A stretch of DNA of 64,000 nt from CAWHHZ01 sp963829355 (GTDB lineage Bacteria; Acidobacteriota; Thermoanaerobaculia; Gp7-AA8; JAHWKK01). Below, in pieces: positions 50,968 through 61,156 of the stretch. The notes beneath the pieces were generated by a model. It ran no database searches. It saw only the letters and a program-made list of their open reading frames with translations, and was not told the origin of the DNA. Positions within the stretch are counted from its first letter, which is position 1; the number at the start of each line of letters is the position of its first letter. The DNA lies in NCBI GenBank assembly GCA_963829355.1, contig CAWHHZ010000004.1, positions 1 through 64,000 of the forward strand. The letters run 5' to 3'. The position numbers and the translations under genes are program-made.

Positions 50968-52029
50968 ATGAGCGACGATCGCATCATCGAAACGCCCCCG
51001 GAGGGCATATCCGGCTGGCGCGAGGTGTGGGCAAAGCGTCTCGAGTACCGCTCGTCGTCGGGCTCGATGGTTCGCGGGCTCAGAAAGTTTCTGCGTCGGA
51101 TTCTCGGCCCCGAAGTCGACCGTCAGCGCGACTTCAACATCGCGGTTCTCGATCTGCTCGACGGGCTGCGGACCGACCTTCATGCGATCCGTGAGGATAT
51201 TCGCGGCGATCTCGCCAGACACGATGGCAGGATCTCCGCGGGAGTGCAGCGCAACGATGCTCTGGTCACCGTGCTCGACCAGAAGATCGAAGGAGCTCTC
51301 GCTCGGATCCGGGACCTCGCGACACCAGTGCTGACCGAGGCTTCCGCTGGATCGTTCCGGGACGACTATCTCTACCGGAGGTTCGAGGATGCAGCGCGCG
51401 GTTCTGCCTCCGAAGTGCGCGGGTCGATGAGCGATCTCCTGATGATCCTCGCCGATCACACGCCGCTGCTCGATGTCGGTTGCGGCAGGGGAGAGCTGTT
51501 GACCATGTGCCGCGAGGCTGGGATTGATGCCCGCGGAATCGACGTCAACGAGCGTTCCGTATCCGAGCTGCGGGAGCGGGGGCTGGACGTCTCGGTCGGT
51601 GCGATTCCGGACGCTCTCGAGCCGCTGGAAGACGAGAGTCTCGGGACGATCTTCGCCTCGCACGTCGTCGAGCATCTGCAGACCTCTCCGCTGATCGCGC
51701 TCCTCACACAGAGCCATCGCGTTCTGCGGCCGGGGGGTCTTCTGGTGATCGAGACTCCGAACGCGCAGTCGCTGATGATGAGTGGTTCCGAATTCTGGAA
51801 GGATCCGTCCCATGTGGCGCCGCGGCACCCGGCGGCGATGATCATCATCGGTCGCGAGCTCGGCTTCGAGGTCGCGTCACTCGAGACGCTTCATCCATTC
51901 CCCGACTCGCAGAAACTCACGATCCCCGCCGATCAGCCCCAGGGCCTCCACCGCCTCGTCGATCGCCTCAACGAGATTCTTTTCGGAGATCAGGACATGA
52001 GGCTGGTGTTGAGGAAGGCGCGTCATTGA
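50968..52029 (+). CDS. SAM-dependent methyltransferase with N-terminal helical region
   Basis: 353 residues. The first 150 are helical and charged (RDFNIAVLDLLDGLRTDL), as in large glycan-active methyltransferases. The class I core has LLDVGCGRGELLTMCREAG (motif I, about 165-183), ARGIDVNERSV and SHVVEHLQTSPLI, then LRPGGLLVIETPN. The closest resemblance is to glycan chain-end methyltransferases, e.g. WbdD-type or rhamnan-capping; substrate uncertain. The stop lies inside the first unit of the octamer repeat at 52022. The start is tight to the rplI terminator. Confidence 0.85.
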   Translation: MSDDRIIETPPEGISGWREVWAKRLEYRSSSGSMVRGLRKFLRRILGPEVDRQRDFNIAVLDLLDGLRTDLHAIREDIRGDLARHDGRISAGVQRNDALVTVLDQKIEGALARIRDLATPVLTEASAGSFRDDYLYRRFEDAARGSASEVRGSMSDLLMILADHTPLLDVGCGRGELLTMCREAGIDARGIDVNERSVSELRERGLDVSVGAIPDALEPLEDESLGTIFASHVVEHLQTSPLIALLTQSHRVLRPGGLLVIETPNAQSLMMSGSEFWKDPSHVAPRHPAAMIIIGRELGFEVASLETLHPFPDSQKLTIPADQPQGLHRLVDRLNEILFGDQDMRLVLRKARH

Positions 52030-52302
52030 GTCGTTGAGTCTTTGAGTCATTGAGTCATTGAGTCGTTGAGTCGTTGGTCATTGGTCCTGTGTACTGATCT
52101 GGAGAAGAACCTTCTGTAGCCACGCCAAAGAGCCTTCACACTCAGGATCTCGCTGTCCACGCTTTCGTCCACGTCTCTGTCCACGCCTCTGTCCACACTG
52201 TCCACGACCGTCCACGACCGTCCACGCTTGTCCTACGACCCAACGACTCAACGACCCCATGACCCAATGACTCAACGACTCAACGACCCAACGACTCAAT
52301 GA
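52022..52302. repeat. Octamer arrays in inverted orientation flanking GTCCACG units
   Basis: Left: about eight units GTC(A/G)TTGA, from 52022 to 52085. Right: about nine units AACGACTC/AATGACTC/AACGACCC, from about 52233 to 52302, the reverse complement of the left. Middle: 12-base units such as GTCCACGCCTCT and GTCCACGTCTCT, plus GTCCACGACC, about 52155-52232. The inverted arrays could pair into a long cruciform. The array includes the end of the methyltransferase gene (stop 52027-52029). No spacers of constant length, so it is not a CRISPR. Confidence 0.75.
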
Positions 52303-52318
52303 GCTACCATTCGCCCTC

Positions 52319-53062
52319 ATGAAACGCTTTCACATATTCACGTTCACACTCCTGTTCATGGCCGCCATTCCGCTCTCCGCGCAGAGTCTCGAGGCCGATG
52401 GCTGGCGGCTCGATATCGGGCTCTCCTATCTCGCGACGAGCGGCAACAGCGAGACATCTTCGTTCGGCTTCAGCAGCGAATGGGAGAAGCTTCGCGAGCG
52501 CTGGCATTTTCTGGCGGGTGCACAGGCACTGCAGGCCGAGGAAGACTCGCAGCAGACGGCGGAGCGGTACGCGGCGTTCGGACGGGCGGACTGGTCGGTG
52601 ACCGATCGACTGGCGATCACGACCGGCTGGCAGGGGGAGCAGAATCGCTTTGCCGGAGTCGAGCACCGTTCGACCGTAGATCTCGGTGTGAGCTGGAAGG
52701 CGATCGCGCGGGAACGCTGGACGGTCGATACGGTGAGCTCCGCTACATGGAACTACGAGGATCCATTGGATGGCGCTTCGGACACGAACGCAGGTGTCCT
52801 GCTGATGGCACGCAGCAAGTACAAGCTCTCGAAGACGGCTTCGACGACACAGATGCTCCGCGTGGAGCCGAATGTCGAGGATCTCGAGGATCTGCGGATC
52901 GATGCGCGTGTCGGTCTCACCGCGGACGTCACTTCGATCCTCGGGATCAAGCTGGCCTACGAGGTTCGGTACGACGCCGAACCTGTCCCGGGCTTTGACG
53001 ATACGGACACGCTCGCAACAGTGTCACTGGTGATGAGCATGGGACGTGAGGACGCAGAATGA
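52319..53062 (+). CDS. DUF481 family outer-membrane protein
   Basis: 247 residues. Signal peptide (FTLLFMAAIPLSAQ) then repeated amphipathic strands with the family's GWRLDIGLSYLATSGNSETSS start; the family (putative salt-induced outer-membrane protein, YdiY) is a barrel of unknown function. VSLVMSMG at the end is the last strand. It overlaps the peptidase gene by four bases. Full length. Confidence 0.82.
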   Translation: MKRFHIFTFTLLFMAAIPLSAQSLEADGWRLDIGLSYLATSGNSETSSFGFSSEWEKLRERWHFLAGAQALQAEEDSQQTAERYAAFGRADWSVTDRLAITTGWQGEQNRFAGVEHRSTVDLGVSWKAIARERWTVDTVSSATWNYEDPLDGASDTNAGVLLMARSKYKLSKTASTTQMLRVEPNVEDLEDLRIDARVGLTADVTSILGIKLAYEVRYDAEPVPGFDDTDTLATVSLVMSMGREDAE

Positions 53063-53778
53063 AACGGGAACTGATGCTGATCAGCAACTCGACGATGCAC
53101 GGGGGTGAATACCTCGCACATTGCCGCGATGGGCTTCGAGAGATCCTCGGGAGCCGCAGGAATCTCCTGTTCGTGCCGTACGCTCTCGCCGACCACGACG
53201 GATACGCCGCGAAAGCCGCGGAGGGCTTCGCGCAACTCGGCGTCGAGCTGCGCTCCATTCACCATGCCTCCGATCCGGTGGCCGCCGTCATGGAGGCCGA
53301 GGCGTTGTTCATCGGTGGAGGGAACACGTTCCGCCTCCTCCAAACGCTCTATGAGAAAGATCTGCTCGACCCGATCAGAAACAGGGTGGCCGAGGGCATG
53401 CCATACCTCGGCAGCAGCGCCGGATCGAATGTCGCGTGCGCGAGCATCCGTACGACCAATGACATGCCGATCGTGGAGCCGCCGTCATTCGAGGCATTGG
53501 CGCTCGTTCCGTTCAACCTGAATCCGCACTACCAGGATCCCGATCCCGCGTCGAAGCACATGGGTGAGACTCGCGAGGAGCGCATACTGCAGTTTCTCGA
53601 GGAGAACGACCGCGTCGTCGTCGGTCTGCGAGAGGGAGCCTGGCTGCGGATTCGTGATGACCAGATGACGCTCGAGGGAACGACGGGCGCGCGAATCTTC
53701 GAGCGTGGCCACGAGCCCACTGAGCATCAGCAGGGCGAACGGTGGGAGATTGCGGGAACGCGACTGAAGAAGCTCTGA
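53059..53778 (+). CDS. pepE: Peptidase E (alpha-aspartyl dipeptidase)
   Basis: 239 residues. The S51 signature is clear: FIGGGNTFRLLQTLY, GMPYLGSSAGSNVAC (catalytic Ser in GSSAGSN), PFNLNPHYQDPDP (His). It splits dipeptides that begin with aspartate. Its ATG overlaps the DUF481 stop, so co-translated. In other species it stands alone. Confidence 0.93.
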   Translation: MKRELMLISNSTMHGGEYLAHCRDGLREILGSRRNLLFVPYALADHDGYAAKAAEGFAQLGVELRSIHHASDPVAAVMEAEALFIGGGNTFRLLQTLYEKDLLDPIRNRVAEGMPYLGSSAGSNVACASIRTTNDMPIVEPPSFEALALVPFNLNPHYQDPDPASKHMGETREERILQFLEENDRVVVGLREGAWLRIRDDQMTLEGTTGARIFERGHEPTEHQQGERWEIAGTRLKKL

Positions 53779-53801
53779 GTCATGACGTGATAGCGCCGCT
53801 C

Positions 53802-53936
53802 GAGCCTGTCATCCTGAGCCGCCGGAGCGCAGCGGAGGACGGTCGAAGGATCGCGTACGGTCCGACTGTCAGTGTCGGAAAGTACGCGACAGTCAGGACG
53901 CACCCGATCCTTCGCTGCGCTCAGGATGACAGGCTC
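53802..53936. repeat. MITE-like element with 17-bp perfect terminal inverted repeats
   Basis: GAGCCTGTCATCCTGAG at 53802-53818 is exactly inverted at 53920-53936. Its inner part matches the element at 60940-61065 closely (AAGGATC(G/T)CGTACGGTCCG, then GTACGCGACAGTCAGGACGC, then GATCCTTCGCTGCGCTCAGG). About 135 bases, with no coding capacity. Confidence 0.8.
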
Positions 53937-53944
53937 GCCTCTCC

Positions 53945-55645
53945 TCACTTCGTGGCGACGACCGGCAGGGCGAAGCCGGTCGGGTAGCTGTAGTCGACGT
54001 TGACCTCCACGACTCCGTACGGCACCAGCACGGCCAGATTCGGGGAGATCGACTGGAAGGGGCGGAGATCGATCGGATTTCCAACCATCCGGTTACCGAT
54101 CATTGCGCAGAGGTCCCCTTTGCGCAGGACATCCATCTCCTTTCCTGGGCGGTACTGCGGGTAGAGCCTCTTCACGTCGTCGCGCATCGGCCCGTGGGGG
54201 CGCTCCGTGTAGACCTTCTGCTGGTTCACGATCTCCAGAGTCTCCCGCGTGATCCGTCCCTCTTCGTCGTACGACCAGGAAATCGTACCGTTCCATGTCG
54301 TCTTCGGAAGCCCTTCGATCTCGTAGCCGGTCGTCGTTCCGTTGAGATCCACCCTCAGGAGCCGGTCGCCCGATCGGACGTACGTCGCAGTGGTCTCGAT
54401 CACATGCCCGCAGGCGCTGTCATTCTGGTAGATGACCGATTCGCTCGTGATCTGGCCGGAAGCATCGTACTGATAGGTCTTCACGTACTTCTGTCCATCG
54501 AGAATCATCTCCTCGTGTCCGAGAAGCCACTGGTCATCGGCATCCCTGGAGGCCGAAAATGTCAGAGCGTCACCACTCGCGCTCGAGAGGAGATGCTTCA
54601 GGTAATCGTCCTGAACGAGCTCGATGACGACCTCGCCGTCCTGCTCGAGCGCGGTGATCACCTCGTCCCGGTAGACCCACCCCTCCGCCTTGCGCGCCTC
54701 CTGAATCGCACGCTGTTTTCCCTTCGAGTAGCGGACCTGTTCGAGCATGTTGGCGTGCTTGATCGTGCACTCGAGCGTCTCGTTTTTCGCGAGGCGGCCT
54801 TCTCCGTAGAGACTCGTCCTCGTGGCGCTTGCGCCTACGCCGCACGGCAGCGTATTCATGCGCGCGGAATCGAGGAGGTAGGGACCGTGCCAGCAACGAT
54901 GGCACCACGTCGCGCCGATCGGCAACCGGTGGCCGCAGAAGGAGCAGACGAAGGAAGACTTCATCGTCTCCATCTCGGTTTCGAGCTGGAACATCTTGCG
55001 ATCGATTTCCGATTTGGAGGAGATCTCGCTCGTCACCGCCAGATACTGCCGGAGGCGCTCGGTGGCACTCTCGTAGTTGCCCATCGCCTCATGGGCGAGT
55101 GCCTGGTTGAAAAGGGCCGCTGCATCCTCGGGGCGAAGCTGTTCCGCCTGCTGGAAGATCGACAGTGCCTGCTCCCAGTTTCCCTGCTCGTACTGATACG
55201 AGCCCCTGTTGAAGAGCTCGATGTAGTTCTGGTTCGCCTGCTGTTTTTTCTGAAGATCGCGCTGGAACTCCAGGTCGATCTGGAGGTTCTTGACGAGAGG
55301 GGATTCGTCTCCCTCCGGATACAGCGCCAGGTACGTGTCAATCTTCTCCTCGGCGTCAGCATACCGTCCCATCTTCACGAGAACGACGGCGGTGTTGTAG
55401 AGGATCGATGGGTGGTTCGGCACAATGGCATTGGCTTCCTGAAAGCGCTCGTAGGCCGAGGTCATGTCACCGAGGTCGAAATAGCGGGTCGCAAACTTTG
55501 CCGCGCGGACGAACTCGTCCGGCACCGTCGGGTCTTCATTCGATGCCCCGGCACTGAGCTCGACCGCGATCTCTTCACGATCCTGTGCGAAGGCGATTAC
55601 GGGGAGAAGGGCAAGGACGAGGAGTAGAGCCTTTCGAGTCATCAT
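53945..55645 (-). CDS. Exported TPR protein with a zinc ribbon
   Basis: 566 residues. Signal peptide MMTRKALLLVLALLPVIAFA. Residues 40-240 form four to five TPRs (PSILYNTAVVLVKMGRYADAEEKIDTYLA, FNQALAHEAMGNYESATERL). A zinc-ribbon pair is CSFCGHRLPIGATWCHRC (about 257-274). The remaining 290 residues are beta-rich (WSYDEEGRITRETLEIV, TYQYDASGQITSESVIYQ). Its ATG overlaps the stop of the gene at 55642-56821, so the two are translationally coupled. It may hold partners of the neighbouring envelope machinery; no function can be named. Confidence 0.75.
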   Translation of the reverse strand: MMTRKALLLVLALLPVIAFAQDREEIAVELSAGASNEDPTVPDEFVRAAKFATRYFDLGDMTSAYERFQEANAIVPNHPSILYNTAVVLVKMGRYADAEEKIDTYLALYPEGDESPLVKNLQIDLEFQRDLQKKQQANQNYIELFNRGSYQYEQGNWEQALSIFQQAEQLRPEDAAALFNQALAHEAMGNYESATERLRQYLAVTSEISSKSEIDRKMFQLETEMETMKSSFVCSFCGHRLPIGATWCHRCWHGPYLLDSARMNTLPCGVGASATRTSLYGEGRLAKNETLECTIKHANMLEQVRYSKGKQRAIQEARKAEGWVYRDEVITALEQDGEVVIELVQDDYLKHLLSSASGDALTFSASRDADDQWLLGHEEMILDGQKYVKTYQYDASGQITSESVIYQNDSACGHVIETTATYVRSGDRLLRVDLNGTTTGYEIEGLPKTTWNGTISWSYDEEGRITRETLEIVNQQKVYTERPHGPMRDDVKRLYPQYRPGKEMDVLRKGDLCAMIGNRMVGNPIDLRPFQSISPNLAVLVPYGVVEVNVDYSYPTGFALPVVATK

Positions 55646-56821
55646 TTCCGGTCTCCTGCGAGATATGACTCGATGATTCCACTGAGCCAGATCTCCTGAT
55701 TTTCCGTGAGGCTGCCGGATCGCATCAGAAAAGCGTAAAGGGCGAGCTGCTTGTCGCTCACCGGAAAGCGATTCCCCGAATCACGCAGTACGGCAACCGG
55801 ATCGGTGTCGATCGAGTCGGGGAAGTCGATCAGCATCGCCTCAGGCTTCTCGGGAGACCAATGTTCCGCGACCACAGGCCCGAAGATTCTGCCGATCAGC
55901 TCCCGTCTCGCGTTCTCGTCCTGCGCACCGGCGATTCCGTCTGGCGAGAGAGCTGGAGGGTCCGGCGGTCTGCACGAGACGGCTCAGGTTCGACAGGAGC
56001 TGAAGCCGTTGCTGCACGAGATCGAGGAGATGCGCCTTCCGTGGTCCTTCTTCCATGTCGAGAACCGCGGGGATGCGAGCCTGAACAGCGGCGATCTCGC
56101 TGTTGACGAAATCCGCGGCTGGCTCGACTCCGGATCCCTCGTCGCCGATGATCACGGTCTCGAGCGGAATCCGGGAGTCGAAGGCGATCTCCACGAGCTC
56201 GTACCGGTCAGCATCGAGCTGGCTGTTCTGCACGGCCGTGACCTCGGTCTTTTTCGGAGTCGGGGGCTCCGTCGACAGGAACCGGTCGGGCGAGTCATCC
56301 GGAATCTCTGCGACTGCCGGCCAGAGCGAGGCGACCCAGTTCGTGGGAGGTGAGGAGAGTCCCAGAGCGAGTGGACTGTCGGTGGGCAGCCCCTTGTCGA
56401 ACGCCTCCTCGAGCAACTGGAGAGATATGCTCCGTTGCAGGTGCATCCGCTCGAACCGGCTCCTGTCGTCGAGGAAGTAACGTGAGGCGGGATCGCTCGT
56501 CATGTCGCAGTGACACGGTCCGAAGTTCGATTCCTTGACGCGTGCGCGTGGTGCGAGCTTCAGGACGTATGACACGAGCTGCTTTTCAACATCCATCCGC
56601 CGCGTCCGCTCCGCCTCGCACAGCTCGGTCGTTGCGAAACGGTTCGTACCGTAGAGCTCGACGAAGTTTCTCGTCGCGTCGTTGTAGGACTGGACGTGGT
56701 AGTGGACGAAATGGCACTCACCGGATCCCGCGTCGGAGCAGGTCAGGATCTGCGCACATGCAGGAGCGGCCGACGCAGCGAGCATCAACACGGTCATGAT
56801 CAGGACTGATAATCGGGACAT
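55642..56821 (-). CDS. Exported protein of unknown function, frameshifted
   Basis: About 390 residues from ATG 56821, read in two frames joined near 55965 (one base extra or two lost): SRLVQTAG then PDPPALSPDGIAGAQDENARRELIGRI. Signal peptide RLSVLIMTVLMLAASAAPACA; four Cys follow (LTCSDAGSGECHF, NFGPCHCD). A Pro/Thr-rich and Glu-rich middle leads to a C-terminal part with IFGPVVAEHWSPEKPEAMLIDFPDSID. It is not a family I recognise. It is upstream of the TPR/zinc-ribbon gene and coupled with it; they may work as a pair. Confidence 0.55.
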
Positions 56822-56881
56822 CCAACCACCTTTCGAGGAACCCGGATTATAACGAAGGCACCACAACCCTATAATCACCGA

Positions 56882-59688
56882 ATGCTCCGAATCGTAATCG
56901 AGCGGAATGGCGAGCTCATATGGGACGAAGCGGCCGACAAACAGCTCGTGACCATCGGCCGTTCGACCGACAATGATCTCGTTCTTGCCGATGAGCAGGT
57001 GTCGTCGCATCACCTCGTCGTCAAGCGCGGTTCCGACGGAGCATTTACCGCGATCGATCAGAGTGTGAACGGCACATGGCATGAGGGACGGAAGGTGTCG
57101 ACTGTGCGGATCGATTCGCCGAAAGTCCTCGTCGTCGCGGGATATGAGGTGACGCTGATTCCGGTCGAGAAGTACAGGCACCGAGGAAGCAGATGTTCCG
57201 GTGAGTGGGGCGACTACCGTGACCGATGACCTGCCGGTCCTCGAAGCGAGACCGGCGATGCCTGATCCACGTCCGGCCGCAAGTCTGCAGATTACGAGGG
57301 AGGATGGACGCACCGACACGATCTCATTTGCGGACTCGGCGCTCATTGGAAGAGACGAGGACTGCGATCTCATCATCCCGGGACGCGAGATTTCCCGAAA
57401 GCACGCCTTTGTCTTCCGTCGGGGAGGACATTACCTCGTCAAGAGACTCTCGAGCGTGAACCCCGTGCGCGCGAACACGCGTGTGCTCGAGCAGGGAGAA
57501 TCGAGTGAGCTGCTCGATGGGGACGTGATCGACGTGAGCGGAGTGAGGGTGAAGTTCGTGCGACCGGGTGACGCCATGGATGATCGCGCCACGCTCGTCG
57601 AAGGACGGCAGCCGAACATCGGTTTCTCGGTCGAGGTGAGGCGCGAGACCCCGGAGATTCTCCGAGTGGAGCTGCTCGGCTTTCTCGGAGAGAAGACGGC
57701 GCAGAGGTTCGAATCGTCCACCGAGTCGCTCAGCGGCACGGCGAGGAAGATCATCGTCGATCTCGGATATCTGGTGGGAGTTGACGAGAGTGGGATTGCA
57801 GCGCTCGTCCGTCTCGCCGCCGAGTGCGACAGGAAAACGGGTTACATTCCGGATCGAGAATGTCGGCCCGAGGGTGAGGGACACGCTCGAGAGCTCTTCG
57901 CTCCGGAAAGTGCTGAGTCCGTACATCGACGAAAAGCAGGGCCGAGCACGAGGGGAGAGTCGGTTGAGCTTCTACTGCATCAACTGCCGATCGAAGACCG
58001 ATCCAGGATTCAAGGCGTGTCCGTATTGCGGCGATCCGATCACCGATTTCCTTCGCCAGTACATCGAGACGCCGATCGACGGCAAGTATCGGATTCTCTC
58101 CCGGCTCGGGGTCGGGGGGATGGGAGAGGTCTACAAAGTCCTCCATCTCCACCTGAACGCTCCGCGCGTGGTGAAGATGATGCGCCCGAACCTCTCGACT
58201 GATCAGCGGGCGCACGAACGATTCATCCGCGAAGCACAGCTCGCGACCCGGATCCAGCACCCGAACGTTGCGGCCCTGTTCGACTTCTCGACGCTCGGTG
58301 ACGGCTCGTACTACATGGTGTGGGAGTACATCGATGGGATCACATTCGCCGATCTGATCCGCGCGGGCGGATTCCTCTCGCCGCGCTACGCCGCCCTCCT
58401 CTCGATCCAGGTTCTCGACGGTCTTCAGGCGATCCACCGGCAGGGCGTCGTCCATCGCGACATCAGCCCCGAGAACGTCATGATCACCTTCGACGACGAA
58501 GGGAATGAACGGGTCAAGATCATCGACCTCGGTATCGCCAAACAGTGGGCGGATGACACTGACGACAAGACCAAGACTGGCATGTTCGTCGGCAAGTGGA
58601 AGTATTGCTCACCCGAACATCTCGGCATGCTGAAGCCGGATGAGCGCATCGACGGACTGGCCGACATCTATTCGTACGGGATCGTCCTCTACGAGCTGCT
58701 CACCGGAAGGGTTCCCTTCATCGCGGACTCTCCGCATCGTTTTCTGCTGCTCCATAGCACCGAGAGTCCTCCGTCACTCGCCGAGAGCAACCCGGAGCTC
58801 GAAGACGTCAGCGAGCTCGAGGCAATTCTGTTGCGGGCGCTCGAGAAGGACCGGAGCAAACGCTTCCGCAGCGCCCGTCAGTTTGCGGCTGCTCTCGAAG
58901 CGATCCTTCCGTCGCTGCCAGATCGTCCCGGTCTCCCCACGGGAGGAGCGCGTCCGGAGATCACGACCAGCGACCGCAATGTCCAGACAGTCGAGTCTTC
59001 GAACCAGGGGACCGGGGCGACGGCCGCTGCGAGCTCGGAAGCGGAAACGGTCGAGTCCAGTGCTCTGGAGATTCCGACCGGCGACGCGCCCTTCATCGCT
59101 CCTGACGCACACGCGACCTCTGAAACCAGAATCGAGACCGTCGACGAAGCAGTGATCTTCGACGAGGACGCGACGGTGCCGGAGTCGAACGCGCTGCGTA
59201 GTCTCGATCAGCGCACCCTCTCGCAGCCTCCAATCGACGACACTCCGGTTCGGGAGCAGCGTGCGGCTCGATGGCCGTGGGCGGCACTCCTCCTGATTCT
59301 CGTCGCCGTCGCGGTTGCGCTTTTCGTCACACGCGCGAAGGATGACGTTGCGCAGGCAGGGCCGGACACTGCGACAACGACCGGGGCCGCTGACGCGCCC
59401 GCCTCGCCGGCCGAACGATCGATCGTCGGGATCAACGCCTGGCCGTGGGGAACGATCGACCGTCTCGAGAATGTCGATACAGGTGAATCGATCGAGCTCG
59501 AAGATCCAGTCACGCCGGTATCTCTCGATCTCGAACCCGGAAGCTATCGCGTGGTGATGAGCAACCCGTCGTACTCTGCGTCGATCCGGGAGTCGTTCGA
59601 GGTCGTTGCAGGCAGGCCCCTGATGGTGAGCCTTCAGTTCACCGACGGTGAGCCGGTCCGGGTACCTTCGATAGGGAGTGTCCAGTGA
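56882..59688 (+). CDS. FHA-FHA-STAS-zinc ribbon-kinase-PEGA fusion, frameshifted
   Basis: Read in three frames with two small shifts, near 57185 and 57830. FHA 1: LVTIGRSTDNDLVLADEQVSSHHLVV. FHA 2: SALIGRDEDCDLIIPGREISRKHAFVF. STAS: IIVDLGYLVGVDESGIAALVRLA, then ATGKRVTFRIENVG. A zinc ribbon FYCINCRSKTDPGFKACPYCGDP leads to the kinase (YRILSRLGVGGMGEVYKV, HRDISPENVMITF, IIDLGIAK), a membrane helix (RWPWAALLLILVAVAVALFV), and a PEGA-like exterior domain (INAWPWGTIDRL, LEPGSYRVVMSNP). The kinase core may also start at TTG 57964. Kinase signalling with internal phosphothreonine reading is likely; one polypeptide is an inference. Confidence 0.7.
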
Positions 59689-60898
59689 AGCGGCTGATCG
59701 TCTTCGCACTGATGGTCATGATCGCCGCCACCGCCGCGGCGCGTGACGATCATGTCCGGCCTTACTCCGAGGGGCTTGCGGCGGCGGACGCGGGTGAATG
59801 GTCGACTGTCGTGACGAAGATGCATGAAGCGATTCGAGCACGAGCCCGAGGAGCAGAAGTCGGTCCGTATGTGGCGGAGCGCTGGTGCCGTACGTGCCTC
59901 ACTTCTGGCTCGGCGTCGCTCTGGCGGAGCAGGAGAGATGGGACGCCGCAATGCGCGAACTGTCTGCTTCGGAGAGCGACGGCATTGTGCAGAATACCTC
60001 GCACTACTCGCGCCTCCGGTCGACAAAGTCGAAAATCGATTCGAAGAGAGCTTCCGCCATCTCGTCGGTCGGTCTCGAGGAGGCGAGGAAGCTCGCGGAC
60101 GCAGCGCTGGGGGAAGCTCTCGCTTCGCAGGCCGCTGCGACGAGGGCGGGGGCTGCCCGGCTCACGGAGTTCCGGCAGGCGAACCAGAAACTGCAGGATG
60201 CACTCTCCAGCCGGAAGGACGGCACCGTCGACGGATATCGCGCCATGGCTGCGTCGGCAGGACAGGCGATGATTCTCTTCAACCAGGCGGCGGCGAAGGT
60301 CGGTGATCAGCCGAACGGAGTGCGGGCCAAGCCACAAAAGGAAACGCCCGCGGCGAAGCGACCCCCGGCATCTGCGAGCTCTCCCAAACCGGCTGCACCA
60401 CAGCCCGAGGTCGTGGTCTCCGAGCTGCAGGTGGTCGAGGAAAGACGCGACCCAGTTGTGGCAACGCCGGCGGAGACGAGTGCGTCGAGTCGTCCGTCCC
60501 CCCCGCCCAACCCGGCACCCGCGATCGTGGCCGAGACGGAGGTCGATCGTCCGGAGACGGAGAGTGCGGCGATCACGCAGGAGGAGGAGAGGCCTGCGGA
60601 CGCGCGGGAGGATCTGGTCCGTATCTATCGTGCGATGGCCGGGGGAGACCTGGACGGATCGTCGCGGTCGCTCACGCGAATTCTCGAAACGGACCCTCGA
60701 TCGCTTCCGGCGCTGGTGCTCAGGGGATATGCGCGCTACCTGCGAGGCACGCTCGAGAGGCGTGAATCTCTGCTGTCCGACGCAGCGGAAGATTTTCGCG
60801 CCGCGCTGGCGATCGAACCGGCACTGGTGCTCGACGAGCGCGATTTCTCGCCAAAGGCGATCCGCTTTCTCGAGAGCGTCCGCAACGGCGAGCGCTGA
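59685..60898 (+). CDS. Exported helical/TPR-like protein, frameshifted
   Basis: About 400 residues from GTG 59685, which overlaps the kinase stop. Three frames join near 59840 and 59885: WSTVVTKMHEAI, then HEPEEQKSVRMWRSAGAV, then PYVPHFWLGVALAEQERWDAA. The combined stretch is a typical partner of Acidobacteriota kinases: E-P-E-E-Q-K-S-V-R, P-Y-V-P-H-F-W-L-G, with helical repeats. Then a coiled coil, a long Pro/Ala/Glu linker, and a C-terminal TPR (LVRIYRAMAGGDLDGSSRSL). Signal peptide LIVFALMVMIAATAAA. Likely a periplasmic scaffold for the upstream kinase. Confidence 0.62.
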
Positions 60899-60939
60899 GG
60901 ACGGGCGAAGCCGTGCGTCGACATGAATGTGAAGAAACT

Positions 60940-61065
60940 GTCATTCCGCCTGCCCTGAGCGAAGCCGAAGGGACGGTCGAAGGATCTCGTACGGTCCGGC
61001 TGTCAGGACCGAAGTACGCGACAGTCAGGACGCACCCGATCCTTCGCTGCGCTCAGGATGACAGC
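60940..61065. repeat. MITE-like element, second copy
   Basis: TGTCATTCCGCC at the left; the right end reads GCTCAGGATGACAG. The inner part matches 53802-53936 at most positions (GTACGGTCC(G)GCTGTCAG, then GTACGCGACAGTCAGGACGCACCC). Between the TPR gene and the aminotransferase; no coding sequence of its own. Confidence 0.75.
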
Positions 61066-61156
61066 CTGCTTCTCAGAATCTACCCACTGAGAACCGCCCC
61101 GGTCGTCGCTCCGAAGGAACCCCCGTGGCATAAAATGCGCTTCTCTGCTGCGGGTA

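Noticed and set aside
52022..52302. CRISPR array
   Set aside because: Units are 8 to 12 bases with no unique spacers and the two sides are inverted.
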